DNA from: Paenalcaligenes niemegkensis
GTDB taxonomy: Bacteria; Pseudomonadota; Gammaproteobacteria; Burkholderiales; Burkholderiaceae_B
DNA: 64,000 nucleotides
Assembly: GCF_022230885.1 (NCBI RefSeq)
Contig: NZ_JAKGCT010000004.1
Coordinates: 310,001-374,000 of the forward strand
Direction of reading: 5' to 3'
Of the stretch, positions 37,993 through 47,509 are shown piece by piece. How positions within the stretch are numbered: the stretch's first letter is position 1; the number at the start of each line of letters is the position of its first letter. The notes under the pieces are model-generated. The model saw only the letters and a list, made by a program, of their open reading frames with translations, was not told the DNA's origin and did not search any database. The position numbers were made by a program, and so were the translations under genes.

Positions 37993-38553
37993 TTACACGA
38001 AATGATCCCAAAATGCAGGCGCAAAACACTCCATAACGATCAAGGGCTCGCCACCACGTAGAAAACGGGATGCACGAACCAAATACTCACCTTCAGGGAC
38101 GGAAGCAATATCGAATGCGGTATGGCAAAGTCGGGTTAAATGGCTACTTTTGCTGGCATCTACATGGAAAAAATTAGAACGGGTTACACGAGAGTCTGAA
38201 TATAGCAAATCAGCAAGTGGGCGGCTGGATAGCCCCCGAATTCGGGCCCATTCGCCCTGCGACGCAGGTAGAGGGCACAGGCTGCGTGCTGCGACAGCAG
38301 GAATATCATTCAGACTCATGACAATTTCCCGAACCCAGAGCCGGCATGGAGACGAGGGTGAGCCAACCATCCAGCTTTCGCTGGAATCAGATGCCGCTTC
38401 ATATTCGTCAAGAACTTCCAGGTGCAGTTCACCTAAAGTGCGTAGACCATCGGTCAGCGCATTAGGCCGGACTAACCAGTGCTTTTGAGCATCAGTCAGA
38501 CCATTGAGAAAGTCAGTAGACCAAGAGGAGTCAGTTGGGGGAATTAATTCCAT
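37993..38553 (-). CDS. ubiC: Chorismate-pyruvate lyase (UbiC-like)
   Basis: Makes 4-hydroxybenzoate from chorismate, the first step of ubiquinone synthesis. The 186-residue product is divergent but shows the family pattern: CRLWVREIVMSLNDIPAVAA with the key Arg, GLSSRPLADLLYSDSRVTRS and the final GGEPLIVMECFAPAFWDHF with the conserved Glu. Only 26 bases separate its start from that of the divergent pseudouridine synthase gene, so their promoters must overlap or lie inside the coding regions. ubiA is not adjacent. Confidence 0.82.
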   Translation of the reverse strand: MELIPPTDSSWSTDFLNGLTDAQKHWLVRPNALTDGLRTLGELHLEVLDEYEAASDSSESWMVGSPSSPCRLWVREIVMSLNDIPAVAARSLCPLPASQGEWARIRGLSSRPLADLLYSDSRVTRSNFFHVDASKSSHLTRLCHTAFDIASVPEGEYLVRASRFLRGGEPLIVMECFAPAFWDHFV

Positions 38554-38579
38554 AGTGTGTTGCGCAATGAAGCCGTAAA

Positions 38580-39320
38580 ATGGCGGTTATGGATACTATA
38601 CGAATTTCTAAATTAATGTCGGAACGCGGCATGTGTTCACGCCGGGAAGCGGATGCTTTTATCGAGCGTGGCTGGGTACGGGTAAACGGCAAAGTTGCCG
38701 AGCTAGGGCAAAAAGCAACGTCCGATGCAAAAATTGTACTGGATAAAGTAGCACAAAAGAGACAAACCGAACGAGCAACCATTATTCTTCATAAGCCTAT
38801 AGGCTATGTGTCAGGACAGGCTGAGAAAGGCTACCGCAACGCCGCTTCTTTAATTCAGGCCTCTACTCAATACCGTGGTGGCCTATCGGGACAACCGCGC
38901 TTTAATCCTGCACATTTGCGTGGTTTGGCACCTGCAGGTCGATTGGATATTGATTCGCAAGGGTTATTGGTACTGACGCAAGATGGCCGAATTGCCCGCC
39001 AGCTTATAGGCGAAGATTCGGATCTTGATAAAGAATATCTGGTGCGCGTCAGTGGCAATCTTGAAGAGCGCGGTCTGGCTTTATTGCGCCACGGTTTAAG
39101 CCTGGACGGCAAACCCTTGTTACCCGCCGAGGTTCGCTGGCAAAATACCGACCAGCTGCATATTGTGCTGCGCGAAGGTAAAAAGCGTCAGATTCGCCGC
39201 ATGTGCGAAGCGGTTGGCGTTAAGGTTATTGGTTTAAAGCGAGTACGCATGGGCAATGTAGTGCTCGGTGATCTTCCTCAAGGAAAATGGCGCTACCTTA
39301 AGCCCGGTGAGCACTTCTAA
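38580..39320 (+). CDS. rluF: 23S rRNA pseudouridine synthase (RluF-like)
   Basis: The 246-residue product has an N-terminal S4 RNA-binding domain ([20 protein letters not shown]) and a RsuA/RluB/E/F catalytic domain with the catalytic Asp in [17 protein letters not shown]. The RNA-contact motif is [17 protein letters not shown]. The spacing and C-terminal [17 protein letters not shown] agree best with RluF, which modifies U2604. Assignment to RluF rather than another member of the group is moderate. ATG 38589 is an alternative start. Confidence 0.85.
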   Translation: MAVMDTIRISKLMSERGMCSRREADAFIERGWVRVNGKVAELGQKATSDAKIVLDKVAQKRQTERATIILHKPIGYVSGQAEKGYRNAASLIQASTQYRGGLSGQPRFNPAHLRGLAPAGRLDIDSQGLLVLTQDGRIARQLIGEDSDLDKEYLVRVSGNLEERGLALLRHGLSLDGKPLLPAEVRWQNTDQLHIVLREGKKRQIRRMCEAVGVKVIGLKRVRMGNVVLGDLPQGKWRYLKPGEHF

Positions 39321-39360
39321 GGCTCATGGCAATACACGTGAAAAATTCCTGATATCGATG

Positions 39361-39408
39361 AACTGGGCGCAAAGGGCTGGACACTCATCCAGCCTTTTGC
39401 GCCCAGTT
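39361..39408. terminator. Long hairpin between convergent rluF-like and rlmJ genes
   Basis: Two 21-base arms (39361-39381 and 39388-39408) pair with a single G-T wobble around a 6-base loop, AACTGGGCGCAAAGGG against the CCTTTTGCGCCCAGTT side. No T-run follows on either strand, so it may act as a transcript-end stabiliser or a weak terminator. Confidence 0.55.
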
Positions 39409-39433
39409 CAGAACCGATTTACTGTTTATGTGG

Positions 39434-40288
39434 TTAGCCTTGGTGTTCTTTTAACCTGAACGTGGCCTTGTCATCTTGTGCAAGGGTGGTTTTTAGCCAG
39501 GGTAGGGTGGTTTTTAACTCGGTAGCAAGGGTCCACGGTGGATTAATAATAAACATGGAGCTTCCATGTAGCCCGAAACCATCACTGGATGGCTCCTTGA
39601 CTTGCAAACTGGCCTGCAGCCACGAAACCTGAAGTTTTTCGAGTTGGCGTTGCAGGTTTTTTACTTCCTGACGCTGTACCAAGGGGTACCAAAGAATGAA
39701 GCAGCATTGCGCAAAGCGTTTTAATGCGGCCTCTATGCTGTCTATGGCCTTTTTATAGTCGCTTTTAGCTTCATAAGAGGGGTCCATCATCACAATGCCG
39801 CGTCTGGAAACTGGTGGCAGAAAACGTGAAGTCCCATGGAAGCCATCGTCGTTATGGGTTTTTACCCGTCTGTTAGGCCGAGCGAAGAGCTGGGAAATGT
39901 TCTGGTTTAACGCAGGGAATTCAGTGGGGTGCAGTTCGAAGCCATGAAAGCTGTCTTGAGCGCGCATAGAAGTTAACGCTAACCAGGGTGAGCCAGGATA
40001 ATAATGGGCATTGCCATCGGGATTGAGCTCAGCCACGGCTTCCAGGTATCGAGCAATCATCGGCGGTGGCCGTTCGGCTTCAATTACCAGGTCTAAGCCT
40101 TGTTCGCACTCGCCTTTGGTTTGTGCCCACTCACCATCAAGGTCATAGAGACCGGCGCCCGCATGGGTATCAATGACGGTATAGGGTGCTTCTTTACGGC
40201 CATAATAATCAAGTATGTGCAGGTAAATAGCGTGTTTTAAAACGTCGGCGTGATTGCCGGCATGGAAAGCGTGTCTATAACTGAACAA
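39434..40288 (-). CDS. rlmJ: 23S rRNA (adenine2030-N6)-methyltransferase RlmJ
   Basis: SAM-dependent methylation of A2030 of 23S rRNA. The 284-residue product begins MFSYRHAFHAGNHADVLKHA, the hallmark of the family, followed by VIDTHAGAGLYDL (SAM binding). Catalytic motif IV appears as MMDPSYEAKSDY, with Ser where E. coli has Pro (DPPYE). The end, INPPWTLATEL, is also typical. It lies 20 bases downstream of the phosphodiesterase gene on the same strand. Confidence 0.94.
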   Translation of the reverse strand: MFSYRHAFHAGNHADVLKHAIYLHILDYYGRKEAPYTVIDTHAGAGLYDLDGEWAQTKGECEQGLDLVIEAERPPPMIARYLEAVAELNPDGNAHYYPGSPWLALTSMRAQDSFHGFELHPTEFPALNQNISQLFARPNRRVKTHNDDGFHGTSRFLPPVSRRGIVMMDPSYEAKSDYKKAIDSIEAALKRFAQCCFILWYPLVQRQEVKNLQRQLEKLQVSWLQASLQVKEPSSDGFGLHGSSMFIINPPWTLATELKTTLPWLKTTLAQDDKATFRLKEHQG

Positions 40289-40308
40289 AATATATTCCTC
40301 TGCACAGA

Positions 40309-41067
40309 CTACTGTGCGAAATCAGGAGGGACCGCATGAATGGCGTCGGTAATTACACTGTGGCACCCCCATTGGAGTAATTCCCGGATGCGGTCGGGCT
40401 CGTTTGCCGTCCAGACGCACACGGCATAACCCTCGGCAGTGATAGCGCGCACTGTGTCAGCGCTGGCATATTTGTTATTTAAATTTATGCTGCTACAGTT
40501 AAGGTCTGCTGCGACAGTAAGCCAGTCGGTTGGCAGTTCGTTGTCAATGAGCCAGGCGCGTGGCATCTCGGGGGCCGCCAGGCGTGCAGCTTTCAGGGCA
40601 ATGGTTGAAAATGACGAGAGCAGCGGGGGCAATGTAGCCTCTTGCCAAAGTTTCGCGGCGAGCCTGGCTATGTGTGCACCGGTTTCGGCTTCGCGCCCTG
40701 TGGTGGGCTTAATTTCGATATTGCTGTGGATGTTGTTTGAAATGGTGAATCGCGCCACGCCATTTAAGGTTAAAATGGGTTCTGCAATAAATGCGGGGCT
40801 GTGCCAGCTTCCGAAATCCAGTTCCATCAATTCAGCCAAGGTGTGTTCACCGGCCAGGCCTGTGCCTGTCGACGTCCGGTCCAGCGTATCGTCGTGCAGT
40901 AAAATGGCCACGCCATCCTTACTTAATTTCACGTCGTATTCGAACATTGTATAGCCGCACTTTGCGCCTTCGCGCATAGCAGCCAAGGTGTTTTCGGGCG
41001 CGTGTTTTCCGGCACCGCGATGGGCAATTAATGCCGGGTACTTCCAGGAAGATATGACTGGGTTCAT
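40309..41067 (-). CDS. ugpQ: Glycerophosphodiester phosphodiesterase (UgpQ-like)
   Basis: Hydrolyses glycerophosphodiesters to glycerol-3-phosphate and an alcohol. I start at 41067 (MNPVISSWKYPALIAHRGAG); an upstream in-frame ATG at 41121 would add an odd 18-residue leader. The 252 residues contain LIAHRGAGKHAPENTL, the metal-binding EYDVKLSKDGVAILLHDDTL with catalytic His, and a C-terminal VCVWTANEPDRI. No signal peptide, so it is the cytoplasmic UgpQ type rather than periplasmic GlpQ. Confidence 0.92.
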   Translation of the reverse strand: MNPVISSWKYPALIAHRGAGKHAPENTLAAMREGAKCGYTMFEYDVKLSKDGVAILLHDDTLDRTSTGTGLAGEHTLAELMELDFGSWHSPAFIAEPILTLNGVARFTISNNIHSNIEIKPTTGREAETGAHIARLAAKLWQEATLPPLLSSFSTIALKAARLAAPEMPRAWLIDNELPTDWLTVAADLNCSSINLNNKYASADTVRAITAEGYAVCVWTANEPDRIRELLQWGCHSVITDAIHAVPPDFAQ

Positions 41068-41291
41068 GAGACAGTATTGTAAAAAATGAAAGACGAGTAA
41101 AACTCCAGTAGAATTAGCCATATTTTACTCATCCAGAGAGGCAGTGCGGGCACCGCATACTGAAGTGTAGTGTTACACTGCCTGAAATTTTAGGCCTTAA
41201 TCGGGTTTGTTGCAGAGGGTGGCGTGCTAACGCCGTTTTTTGTTTAAGAGCGAGCCGTTAAGCCATCGAAGCACGCGAGAGTAGGTGTTTA
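41068..41291. other. Structured intergenic region between ugpQ and ppiD
   Basis: These 224 bases hold no gene I can support, but three dyads. GAGTAAAA/TTTTACTC (41095-41102, 41123-41130) flanks a TAGAAT. GGCAGTG/CACTGCC (41140-41146, 41176-41182) encloses a smaller stem AGTGTA/TACACT (41164-41179). GGCGT/ACGCC (41221-41234) is followed by a T6 run and looks like a short terminator. The last ends a transcript for which no gene is visible, so a small RNA or the remnant of a lost gene is possible. Confidence 0.4.
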
Positions 41292-43253
41292 ATGTTCAAT
41301 TTTATCCGTTCGCATCAACGCTTTATGCAGGTGGTGCTACTTATTTTGATTTTGCCGTCATTTGTATTGATTGGCGTAAGTAGCTACACCAACTTCACTG
41401 CCAACGACAATGAGCTCGTTAAAATCGGTGACACGGCGTTAACCGAACAAGAGTTTGACCGGGCTCGTCGTAATCAGCTCGATAATCTGCAACGCCAATA
41501 TGAAGGTGCCTTTGACCCATCCGTTGTCAATACGCCTGAAGCCCGCCGTGCCTTGATCGATTCGCTAATCGATCGTCGCGTGTTGATTCAGGTCGCCACC
41601 GGCGAAGGCTTTAGTGTTTCCGATGCAGCCCTTCGTAACCAGATTGCTTCCATGCCTGAACTGCAAGTCGACGGTGTGTTTTCCCCCGAACGCTACAATC
41701 AAATATTGCTGTCATCAGGTATTAGCGTCAAAGATTTTGAGCAGTCTCAACGTGCCGAACTTTCAGTATCCCGTGTTTTAGGGCCTGTAAGCGATACCGT
41801 TCAGTTACCCAAACAGGTTCTGGCTGCGCTTGAAGATGCGTTAACCACTACCCGTACCGTGCAGCTGCTTAATTTCAATACGCTTAAGTATGCGGACGAC
41901 GCCAATATAAGCACTGAAGATATACAAGCTTGGTACGAGGGACATCACGACGATCTTCGCTTGCCGCAGTACGTAGATGTCGACTACATTTTGCTTGATG
42001 AAGCTGCTGCCGTTGCCAGTGTGCCGGCGGTTGACGAAGCGCAGCTCCAGCAGTATTACGAGCAAAATCGTACGCGCTTTGTTTCTCCTGCTCGTGTGCA
42101 GCTTAGTCATATATTATTCGCCACAAAGGCGGGTGACTCAGACGAAGAGCGTGATGCGATCCGTGTTAAAGCGCGTGAGACTCAAAGGCAGGTCAAGGCT
42201 GATCCCCAAGAGTTCGCTGCAATCGCCCAGGCTGAGTCCGATGACAAGGGCAGTTCGCGCGACGGCGGAAGCCTAGGCTGGGTCACTAAAGGCTCCTGGC
42301 CCGCAGTGCTTGAAGACGGTATTTTTGCACTTGCTAAAGGTGATGTGTCTGACGTCATCGAAGGCCCCGACGGTTTTCATATTTTTAAGGCCGACGACTA
42401 TGTCGCTGAAAGTGGGCCTTCATTTGCTGAAATCAAAGACGAGGTTGAAGCCGAGGTCCGACAACAGTTGGCTGCTGATCGCTTTGCAGAAATGGCCACC
42501 CAATTGACCAATCTGGTTTATGAAAACTCTGACTCCTTGAATGCGGCAGCGGATGCATTGGGGCTGACGATTCGTCATGCCAAAGGTGTGTCCCGCGAAG
42601 GCGTATTAGCTGCCGACGATGTAGGAGAGGGCGCAGCGGCTACCTCCGAAGACGCCCAGGATCTCAGCGAGGCGAGTGTCCGACGGGCACTGTTCAGTTC
42701 CCAGTCTATTGCCCAGCGTCAGAATGCAGGCGTAATTGAACTCGCTTCCGACAAGCTGATTGCCTTGCGCGCCTCCGAGGTTCACGAGTCCCAGTTGCCC
42801 GAACTCGATAAAGTCAAAGGTAGAATCGTTGCTGTGCTGACGCAAGAGGCGGCGGCCAGGAAAGCAGTGGAAGAGGGAGAAGCTACCTTAGCCGAACTAC
42901 AGAAAAATCCAGAGAGCGAGGCTGACTTCACTGAGATTCAGTCAGTTAATCGTCTGGATAATGCAGGTCTGGATAAGAACGCAGTTGATGCGATTATGGC
43001 TCTGTCGCTAGAAACTCTTCCCGCCTATGTAGGCATCAAGAACGAAACAGGCTACACGATTGCGAAAGTCGTAGGCGAAGAGCATGGGCAGGTAGATCCG
43101 GCACTAATGGGTTTCATTTCGCAGCAGCTACAGCAACTGTGGGCAGACGCAGAAGAACAAGCTACGCTTAAAGCACTGCGAGACTCCCTCAGCGTTAATG
43201 AGCTTCCAGCTCTGCAGCGGGTAATAGAAACCGGCGACGACACTGAAATCTAA
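41292..43253 (+). CDS. ppiD: Periplasmic folding chaperone PpiD (SurA N-terminal and parvulin domains)
   Basis: Inner-membrane-anchored chaperone that meets proteins leaving the Sec translocon. The 653-residue product has one transmembrane helix (about residues 12-30, VVLLILILPSFVLIGVSSY), a SurA-type N-terminal chaperone region (NELVKIGDTALTEQEFDRAR) and a parvulin domain about residues 270-375 (RVQLSHILFATKAGDSDEER to GPDGFHIFKADDY). A long helical C-terminal region follows. It ends in an intrinsic terminator 20 bases after the stop. Confidence 0.94.
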   Translation: MFNFIRSHQRFMQVVLLILILPSFVLIGVSSYTNFTANDNELVKIGDTALTEQEFDRARRNQLDNLQRQYEGAFDPSVVNTPEARRALIDSLIDRRVLIQVATGEGFSVSDAALRNQIASMPELQVDGVFSPERYNQILLSSGISVKDFEQSQRAELSVSRVLGPVSDTVQLPKQVLAALEDALTTTRTVQLLNFNTLKYADDANISTEDIQAWYEGHHDDLRLPQYVDVDYILLDEAAAVASVPAVDEAQLQQYYEQNRTRFVSPARVQLSHILFATKAGDSDEERDAIRVKARETQRQVKADPQEFAAIAQAESDDKGSSRDGGSLGWVTKGSWPAVLEDGIFALAKGDVSDVIEGPDGFHIFKADDYVAESGPSFAEIKDEVEAEVRQQLAADRFAEMATQLTNLVYENSDSLNAAADALGLTIRHAKGVSREGVLAADDVGEGAAATSEDAQDLSEASVRRALFSSQSIAQRQNAGVIELASDKLIALRASEVHESQLPELDKVKGRIVAVLTQEAAARKAVEEGEATLAELQKNPESEADFTEIQSVNRLDNAGLDKNAVDAIMALSLETLPAYVGIKNETGYTIAKVVGEEHGQVDPALMGFISQQLQQLWADAEEQATLKALRDSLSVNELPALQRVIETGDDTEI

Positions 43254-43273
43254 GCACAACGTGTTCTCTTCTC

Positions 43274-43310
43274 AACCCCACTGGACTGAATTGGTGCAGT
43301 GGGGTTTTTT
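43274..43310 (+). terminator. Intrinsic terminator after ppiD
   Basis: AACCCCACTG (43274-43283) pairs with CAGTGGGGTT (43297-43306), followed by TTTT, a classic Rho-independent form. Confidence 0.9.
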
Positions 43311-43321
43311 GGATGATCATC

Positions 43322-44169
43322 ATGATTCGTAAAATAATCACGTTTTTCTTGAGCCTGCTGATGTTTCTTAGCGTGGGCGCGTATGCCGAGCCCAGTGGCT
43401 ATATCGCCCGTAAACTTGATTACCCTGTACCGGGTGGGGTCGCTGTGGTGCCCCTGCCAGGGACGGACTCGCTGATGGATCCTACTGCGACCTACCTTGG
43501 CAACCCCGTCCTTGTAGTGAAAGACAGTAATGAGCAATGGATTGCAATTGTAGGAATAGATTTAAAAGCTAAGCCAGGTGAGCATGTTGTCACCAGTCAT
43601 GGGGGCAGAAGCTGGCATTCACCGTTCGAGCAAAGAAATACAAAGAGCAGCACATCAGCTTAAAAAACCAACAGTACGTCACGCCCAGTGCGGCACAGCA
43701 AGCGCGCTATAAGCGAGAGTATGACGAGCAAATTGCTGCTTATCAGAACTTTGCTCCCGGTGTGCCGGGCAATGTTTTGTTTGAGGCCCCTGTCAAAGGG
43801 CGTTTCTCCAGTCCCTTTGGTTTGAAGCGTTTTTTTAACGGTGAAGAGAGAAATGCGCATTCCGGTCTGGATATTGCCGCTTCGGCCGGAACACCTATTG
43901 CCGCGCCCGCCAATGGTGTTGTCACAATCGTGGCCGATTACTTTTTTAACGGCAAGACCGTATTCATAGATCACGGTCAAGGTTTAGTTACGATGTATTG
44001 TCACTTGTCCAGCAGCAGCGTGGCTGTGGGAGACACAGTGAAGCGCGGAGATATCATTGCCAAGGTAGGTGCCACTGGCCGTGCCACAGGGCCCCATCTG
44101 CATTGGAACGTCAGCCTGAATAATACGCGAGTCGATCCGGCCATCTTTATCGGCGCATTCCAGCCATAA
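43322..44169 (+). CDS. M23 family metallopeptidase (exported murein endopeptidase), frameshifted in this assembly
   Basis: A signal peptide (MIRKIITFFLSLLMFLSVGA, cut after AYA) precedes a 110-residue domain and a C-terminal M23 peptidase. ATG 43322 is preferred; 43313 is also in frame. The frame breaks at the G5 run 43601-43605; one extra G gives HGGQKLAFTVRAKKYKEQHI and a 282-residue protein. The zinc motifs are intact: HSGLDIAASAGTPIAAP and GPHLHWNVSLN. In contrast to NlpD this enzyme should be active. It probably cleaves peptidoglycan cross-bridges in the periplasm. Confidence 0.9.
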
Positions 44170-44188
44170 GCCTTATTGTAGACATGAT

Positions 44189-44875
44189 ATGACAGCCGGT
44201 TTTGTTCGGGGTTTGCGAGACAGCCTTTCGATTGCCATAGGTTATGTTCCAGTAGCCATCTCGTTTGGTCTGGCAGCTATTCACGCTGATATAGCGCCTT
44301 TTATGGCTGTCTTGTTTTCGCTGATGATCTATGCGGGTGCCAGCCAGTTTATTCTGGTTGCACTTATCGCCCAGCAGACCTGGTTTCTGAGCGTGGTCGC
44401 CATAATCTGCCTAATGAATCTCAGACATCTTTTTTATGGCCCGGCTTTGCTTAAAGCGGCGGTACCAGTCAATCGCCGCTATCCCTTGGTATTTTGGGCT
44501 GCGGGTCTGACAGACGAGGTTTTCGCGGCCGCGATTGGACGTTTTTCCCAACAGCCTGATCACGAGAAGGAGGGTTGGTATCTGGGTCTGCAGCTGGGCG
44601 CTTATCTTTCTTGGGTTGGTGGTACCGCCATCGGAGCCTATTTTGGAGCAGACTGGCTAGGTCGCTCGGCGGTGCTGGATCAAAGTTTGGGCTTTGTGTT
44701 GCCCGCACTGTTTTTTGCCTTATTACTGGAAATAGCGCCCGCTGTACCCAGAGTGGTGCTAGTTACTTCTATGGCTGCAGCTGCAATTGCTTTGGCTTGG
44801 CTACCGGCTTACGTTGCCATTATTGTCGGCATGCTGGCTGGTGGCGTTGCTTCTGTTGCGTTGACAAAAAAATGA
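44189..44875 (+). CDS. azlC: AzlC family branched-chain amino acid exporter subunit
   Basis: The larger subunit of an AzlCD/YgaZH-type exporter, 228 residues with about six to seven hydrophobic segments. Motifs are GFVRGLRDSLSIAIGYVPVA, FSLMIYAGASQFILVALIA and NLRHLFYGPAL, then AAGLTDEVFA. Known members export valine or azaleucine. The 3' end overlaps azlD by ATGA at 44872-44875, so the subunits are translationally coupled. Confidence 0.93.
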   Translation: MTAGFVRGLRDSLSIAIGYVPVAISFGLAAIHADIAPFMAVLFSLMIYAGASQFILVALIAQQTWFLSVVAIICLMNLRHLFYGPALLKAAVPVNRRYPLVFWAAGLTDEVFAAAIGRFSQQPDHEKEGWYLGLQLGAYLSWVGGTAIGAYFGADWLGRSAVLDQSLGFVLPALFFALLLEIAPAVPRVVLVTSMAAAAIALAWLPAYVAIIVGMLAGGVASVALTKK

Positions 44876-45220
44876 GTACATACCAATTAGCTGCTATTGC
44901 CGCGATAGCGGGTGCAGGCACCTTTTAATACGATTTCTTCCCTTGTTGTTAAAGCAAGAGAAAGGGAAGAAATCCACGCCCTATAATCGCGCATTACACC
45001 GGGGTTTGGCTGCAATCGGACCCGCCGCTATTGTTGCGCTGCTGGTGGTATCGCTTGCCGGAGAAACCCGGAGTGAGCGTTTATTTGAAACGGTGGTGCC
45101 CATCGTGGGGGGCTGGGCGGCGTGATGCTGGGGCGCAAGCTAAGCAAAGGCAGTATTGCCGTGGCCACATTAGCGGGTGTGTTGGCCTACGCCGTGGTTA
45201 CCGCCCTTATAGTGCCGTGA
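44872..45220 (+). CDS. azlD: AzlD family exporter subunit, two frameshifts in this assembly
   Basis: Starting at ATG 44872 the frame reads MSTYQLAAIAAIAGAGTF and then hits a stop. One extra T in the T4 run 44923-44926 continues it (LIRFLPLLLKQEKGKKS, then GLAAIGPAAIVALLVVSLAG). A second extra base in the G6 run 45107-45112 restores VPIVGGLGGVMLGRKLSKGS. The 116-residue product has four hydrophobic segments and the RFLP motif of AzlD. It ends 1 base short of the convergent spoT gene. Confidence 0.85.
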
Positions 45221-45221
45221 C

Positions 45222-47486
45222 TTAATTCGTACCTTTGATACGTACGATTTTTTGCACCTGAGGAACATGCCTTAGCGCTCGTATGACCCGAGCCAGATGG
45301 GTCCGGCTATCTACCTGTACCGTAAGGTGGAGCAAGCCTGTAGCGGAGCCCTCGTCGGGCATGCTGAGGTGGAGTATGTTCGAGTCGGCATCGTTAATGG
45401 CAGCTGCCAGGCGGCCAAGTACGCCTCGCTCGTTGAGCACTGTTACGTCAAGACGTGTAGACAGGTGCCGTGCCGTATTGCTGTCCCAGACAACCGGGAT
45501 CCAGCGTTCCGGCTCTTTAACCTGCTGACGTTGAGCTACGGCGCACTCAGACATGTGGACGACCAGGCCATGACCAAGGCGTATCCCGCCAATAATGGCA
45601 TCGCCCGGAAGTGGACCGCAGCAAGGAGCCAGCTGTACAGCCTGACCTTCGTTGCCATGAATAACAATAGGCGCAGATCCGTTGGACGTGAATTCGTCAA
45701 CTTGAGCGGCTGTGGTGGCCAGCATCGAATATTCTGGGGCGAAACGCCTGGCTACAACGGCTGCCAGGCGCTTGCCCAGGCCAATATCGGCAAGAATTTC
45801 GTCGCGCGAAGCGGCACCGGAGCTTTTGGCCAGTTTTTCCCAGGCAGGATCGGTTTCGTCAGGGAAGGCAATATTAAGCGGCTCGAAAGCCTGCTTTAAC
45901 AGGCGGCGGCCAAAGGCGACAGACTCTTCGTATTTAACGGTACGCAGATAGTGGCGAATTTCAGACCTCGCCCGTCCGGTACGTACATAATTAAGCCATT
46001 GAGCGCTAGGACGTGCAGCAGGGAGGTTACGATTTCAACCGAATCGCCGCTTTTAAGTTCTGTACGCAAAGCAGCAAATTCACCGTTGATTTTTGCCGCC
46101 ACAGCATGGTTGCCGATATCGGTATGAATAGTGTAGGCAAAGTCTACCGGAGTGGCACCGCGTGGCAGGGAAATGATTTTCCCGCGTGGGGTGTAAACGT
46201 AAACAGCGTCAGGGAACAGATCCACCTTGACGTGATCCAGAAACTCGCTGGAGTCGCCGGTTTGGCTCTGGATGTCGAGCAGGGACTGCAACCAATGGTG
46301 TGTGCGCTTTTGTAGTTCGTTGAGCGAGACACTTTCGTCTTTGTATAGCCAGTGCGACGCTACTCCTTCTTCGGCAACATGATCCATTTCGTGTGTGCGA
46401 AACTGAAACTCGACCGGGGTGCCATACGGCCCGATGAGTGTCGTATGCAGCGACTGATAGCCATTGATCTTGGGGATGGCTATGTAATCTTTAAACTTGC
46501 CTGGAACAGGGCGATAAAGCTGATGTAATGTACCTAATGCCAAATAGCATTCAGGCAAGGTATGGACGATGACCCTGAAGCCATAGATATCAAGCACATC
46601 TGAAAACGACTTTTTTGCTCCTGCATTTTACAAAAAATGCTGTAGAGCGATTTCTCTCGGCCACTGACCTCAGCTTCGATGCCGGCTGCAGGTAATGAAA
46701 TCTTGACCGCGTCGGTAATTTTGCTGAGCACTTCCCGGCGATTACCCCTGGCGGCCATCAGTGCCTTATAGAGTACGCGATACCGGTTAGGGTGTATGGC
46801 TTTGAAGCACCGGTCTTGCAATTCGCGAAACAAGGCGTTCAGTCCCAGGCGGTGTGCAATGGGAGCGTAGATATCCAGGGTTTCCTGGGCAACCCGGCGG
46901 CGTTTTTCGGGGCTGACAGCCTCGAGGGTACGCATATTGTGCAAACGGTCGGCCAGCTTGATAAGAATGACGCGCACGTCGCGCGACATTGCCAGCAGCA
47001 TCTTCCTGAAGCTTTCGGCTTGTTGCTGGCTTTTGGTCTGGAATTCAAGGCGTTCTAGTTTAGAGACACCATCCACAATGTCGGCAACATCGGTGCCGAA
47101 TTTCTCGGCCAGTTCTTGCTTGGAGACATCCTGGTCTTCGATCACATCGTGGAGCAGTGCGGCTACCAGCGAGTCGGCATCGAGTTTCCAGCCGGCACAG
47201 ATCTCAGTGACAGCAATAGGGTGGGTAATATAGGGTTCGCCGCTAGAACGAAATTGACCTAGATGAGCATTGTCGGCCAGACGGTAGGCTTCTCGGACGC
47301 GCTCAATATCTTTAGTGTCGAGATAGCTGCTGATTATTTTCGTTAGCGGCGCCAGGGACGCGATTGTGGCTTTAGCGGGTTCAAGCGCGGGAGCATTTGC
47401 TGCCTTGTTGCGGCGGCCTAGCCTAGATCCTTTTTTCAGGACGGCGAGTAAACCGGAGGATGCCCCCTTAACCCAGAGAAAGCCAT
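45222..47486 (-). CDS. spoT: Bifunctional (p)ppGpp synthetase/hydrolase SpoT, three frameshifts in this assembly
   Basis: Makes and degrades the stringent-response alarmone. ATG 47486 is preceded by AAAGGGCG and lies 23 bases after rpoZ. Restoring one base each at C5 47463-47467, T6 46611-46616 and GGG 46021-46023 gives 755 residues. The parts are: an HD hydrolase domain with ALLHDVIEDQ and ADRLHNMRTLEAV, a synthetase domain with DIYGFRVIVHTLPECY and GYQSLHTTLIGPYGTPVEFQ, a TGS domain (VYVYTPRGKIISLPRGATPV) and a C-terminal ACT domain (LDVTVLNERGVLGRLAAAIN). Both catalytic centres look intact, so the breaks are more likely errors than decay. Confidence 0.92.
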
Positions 47487-47509
47487 AAATAACGCCCTTT
47501 ATTGCTTAA

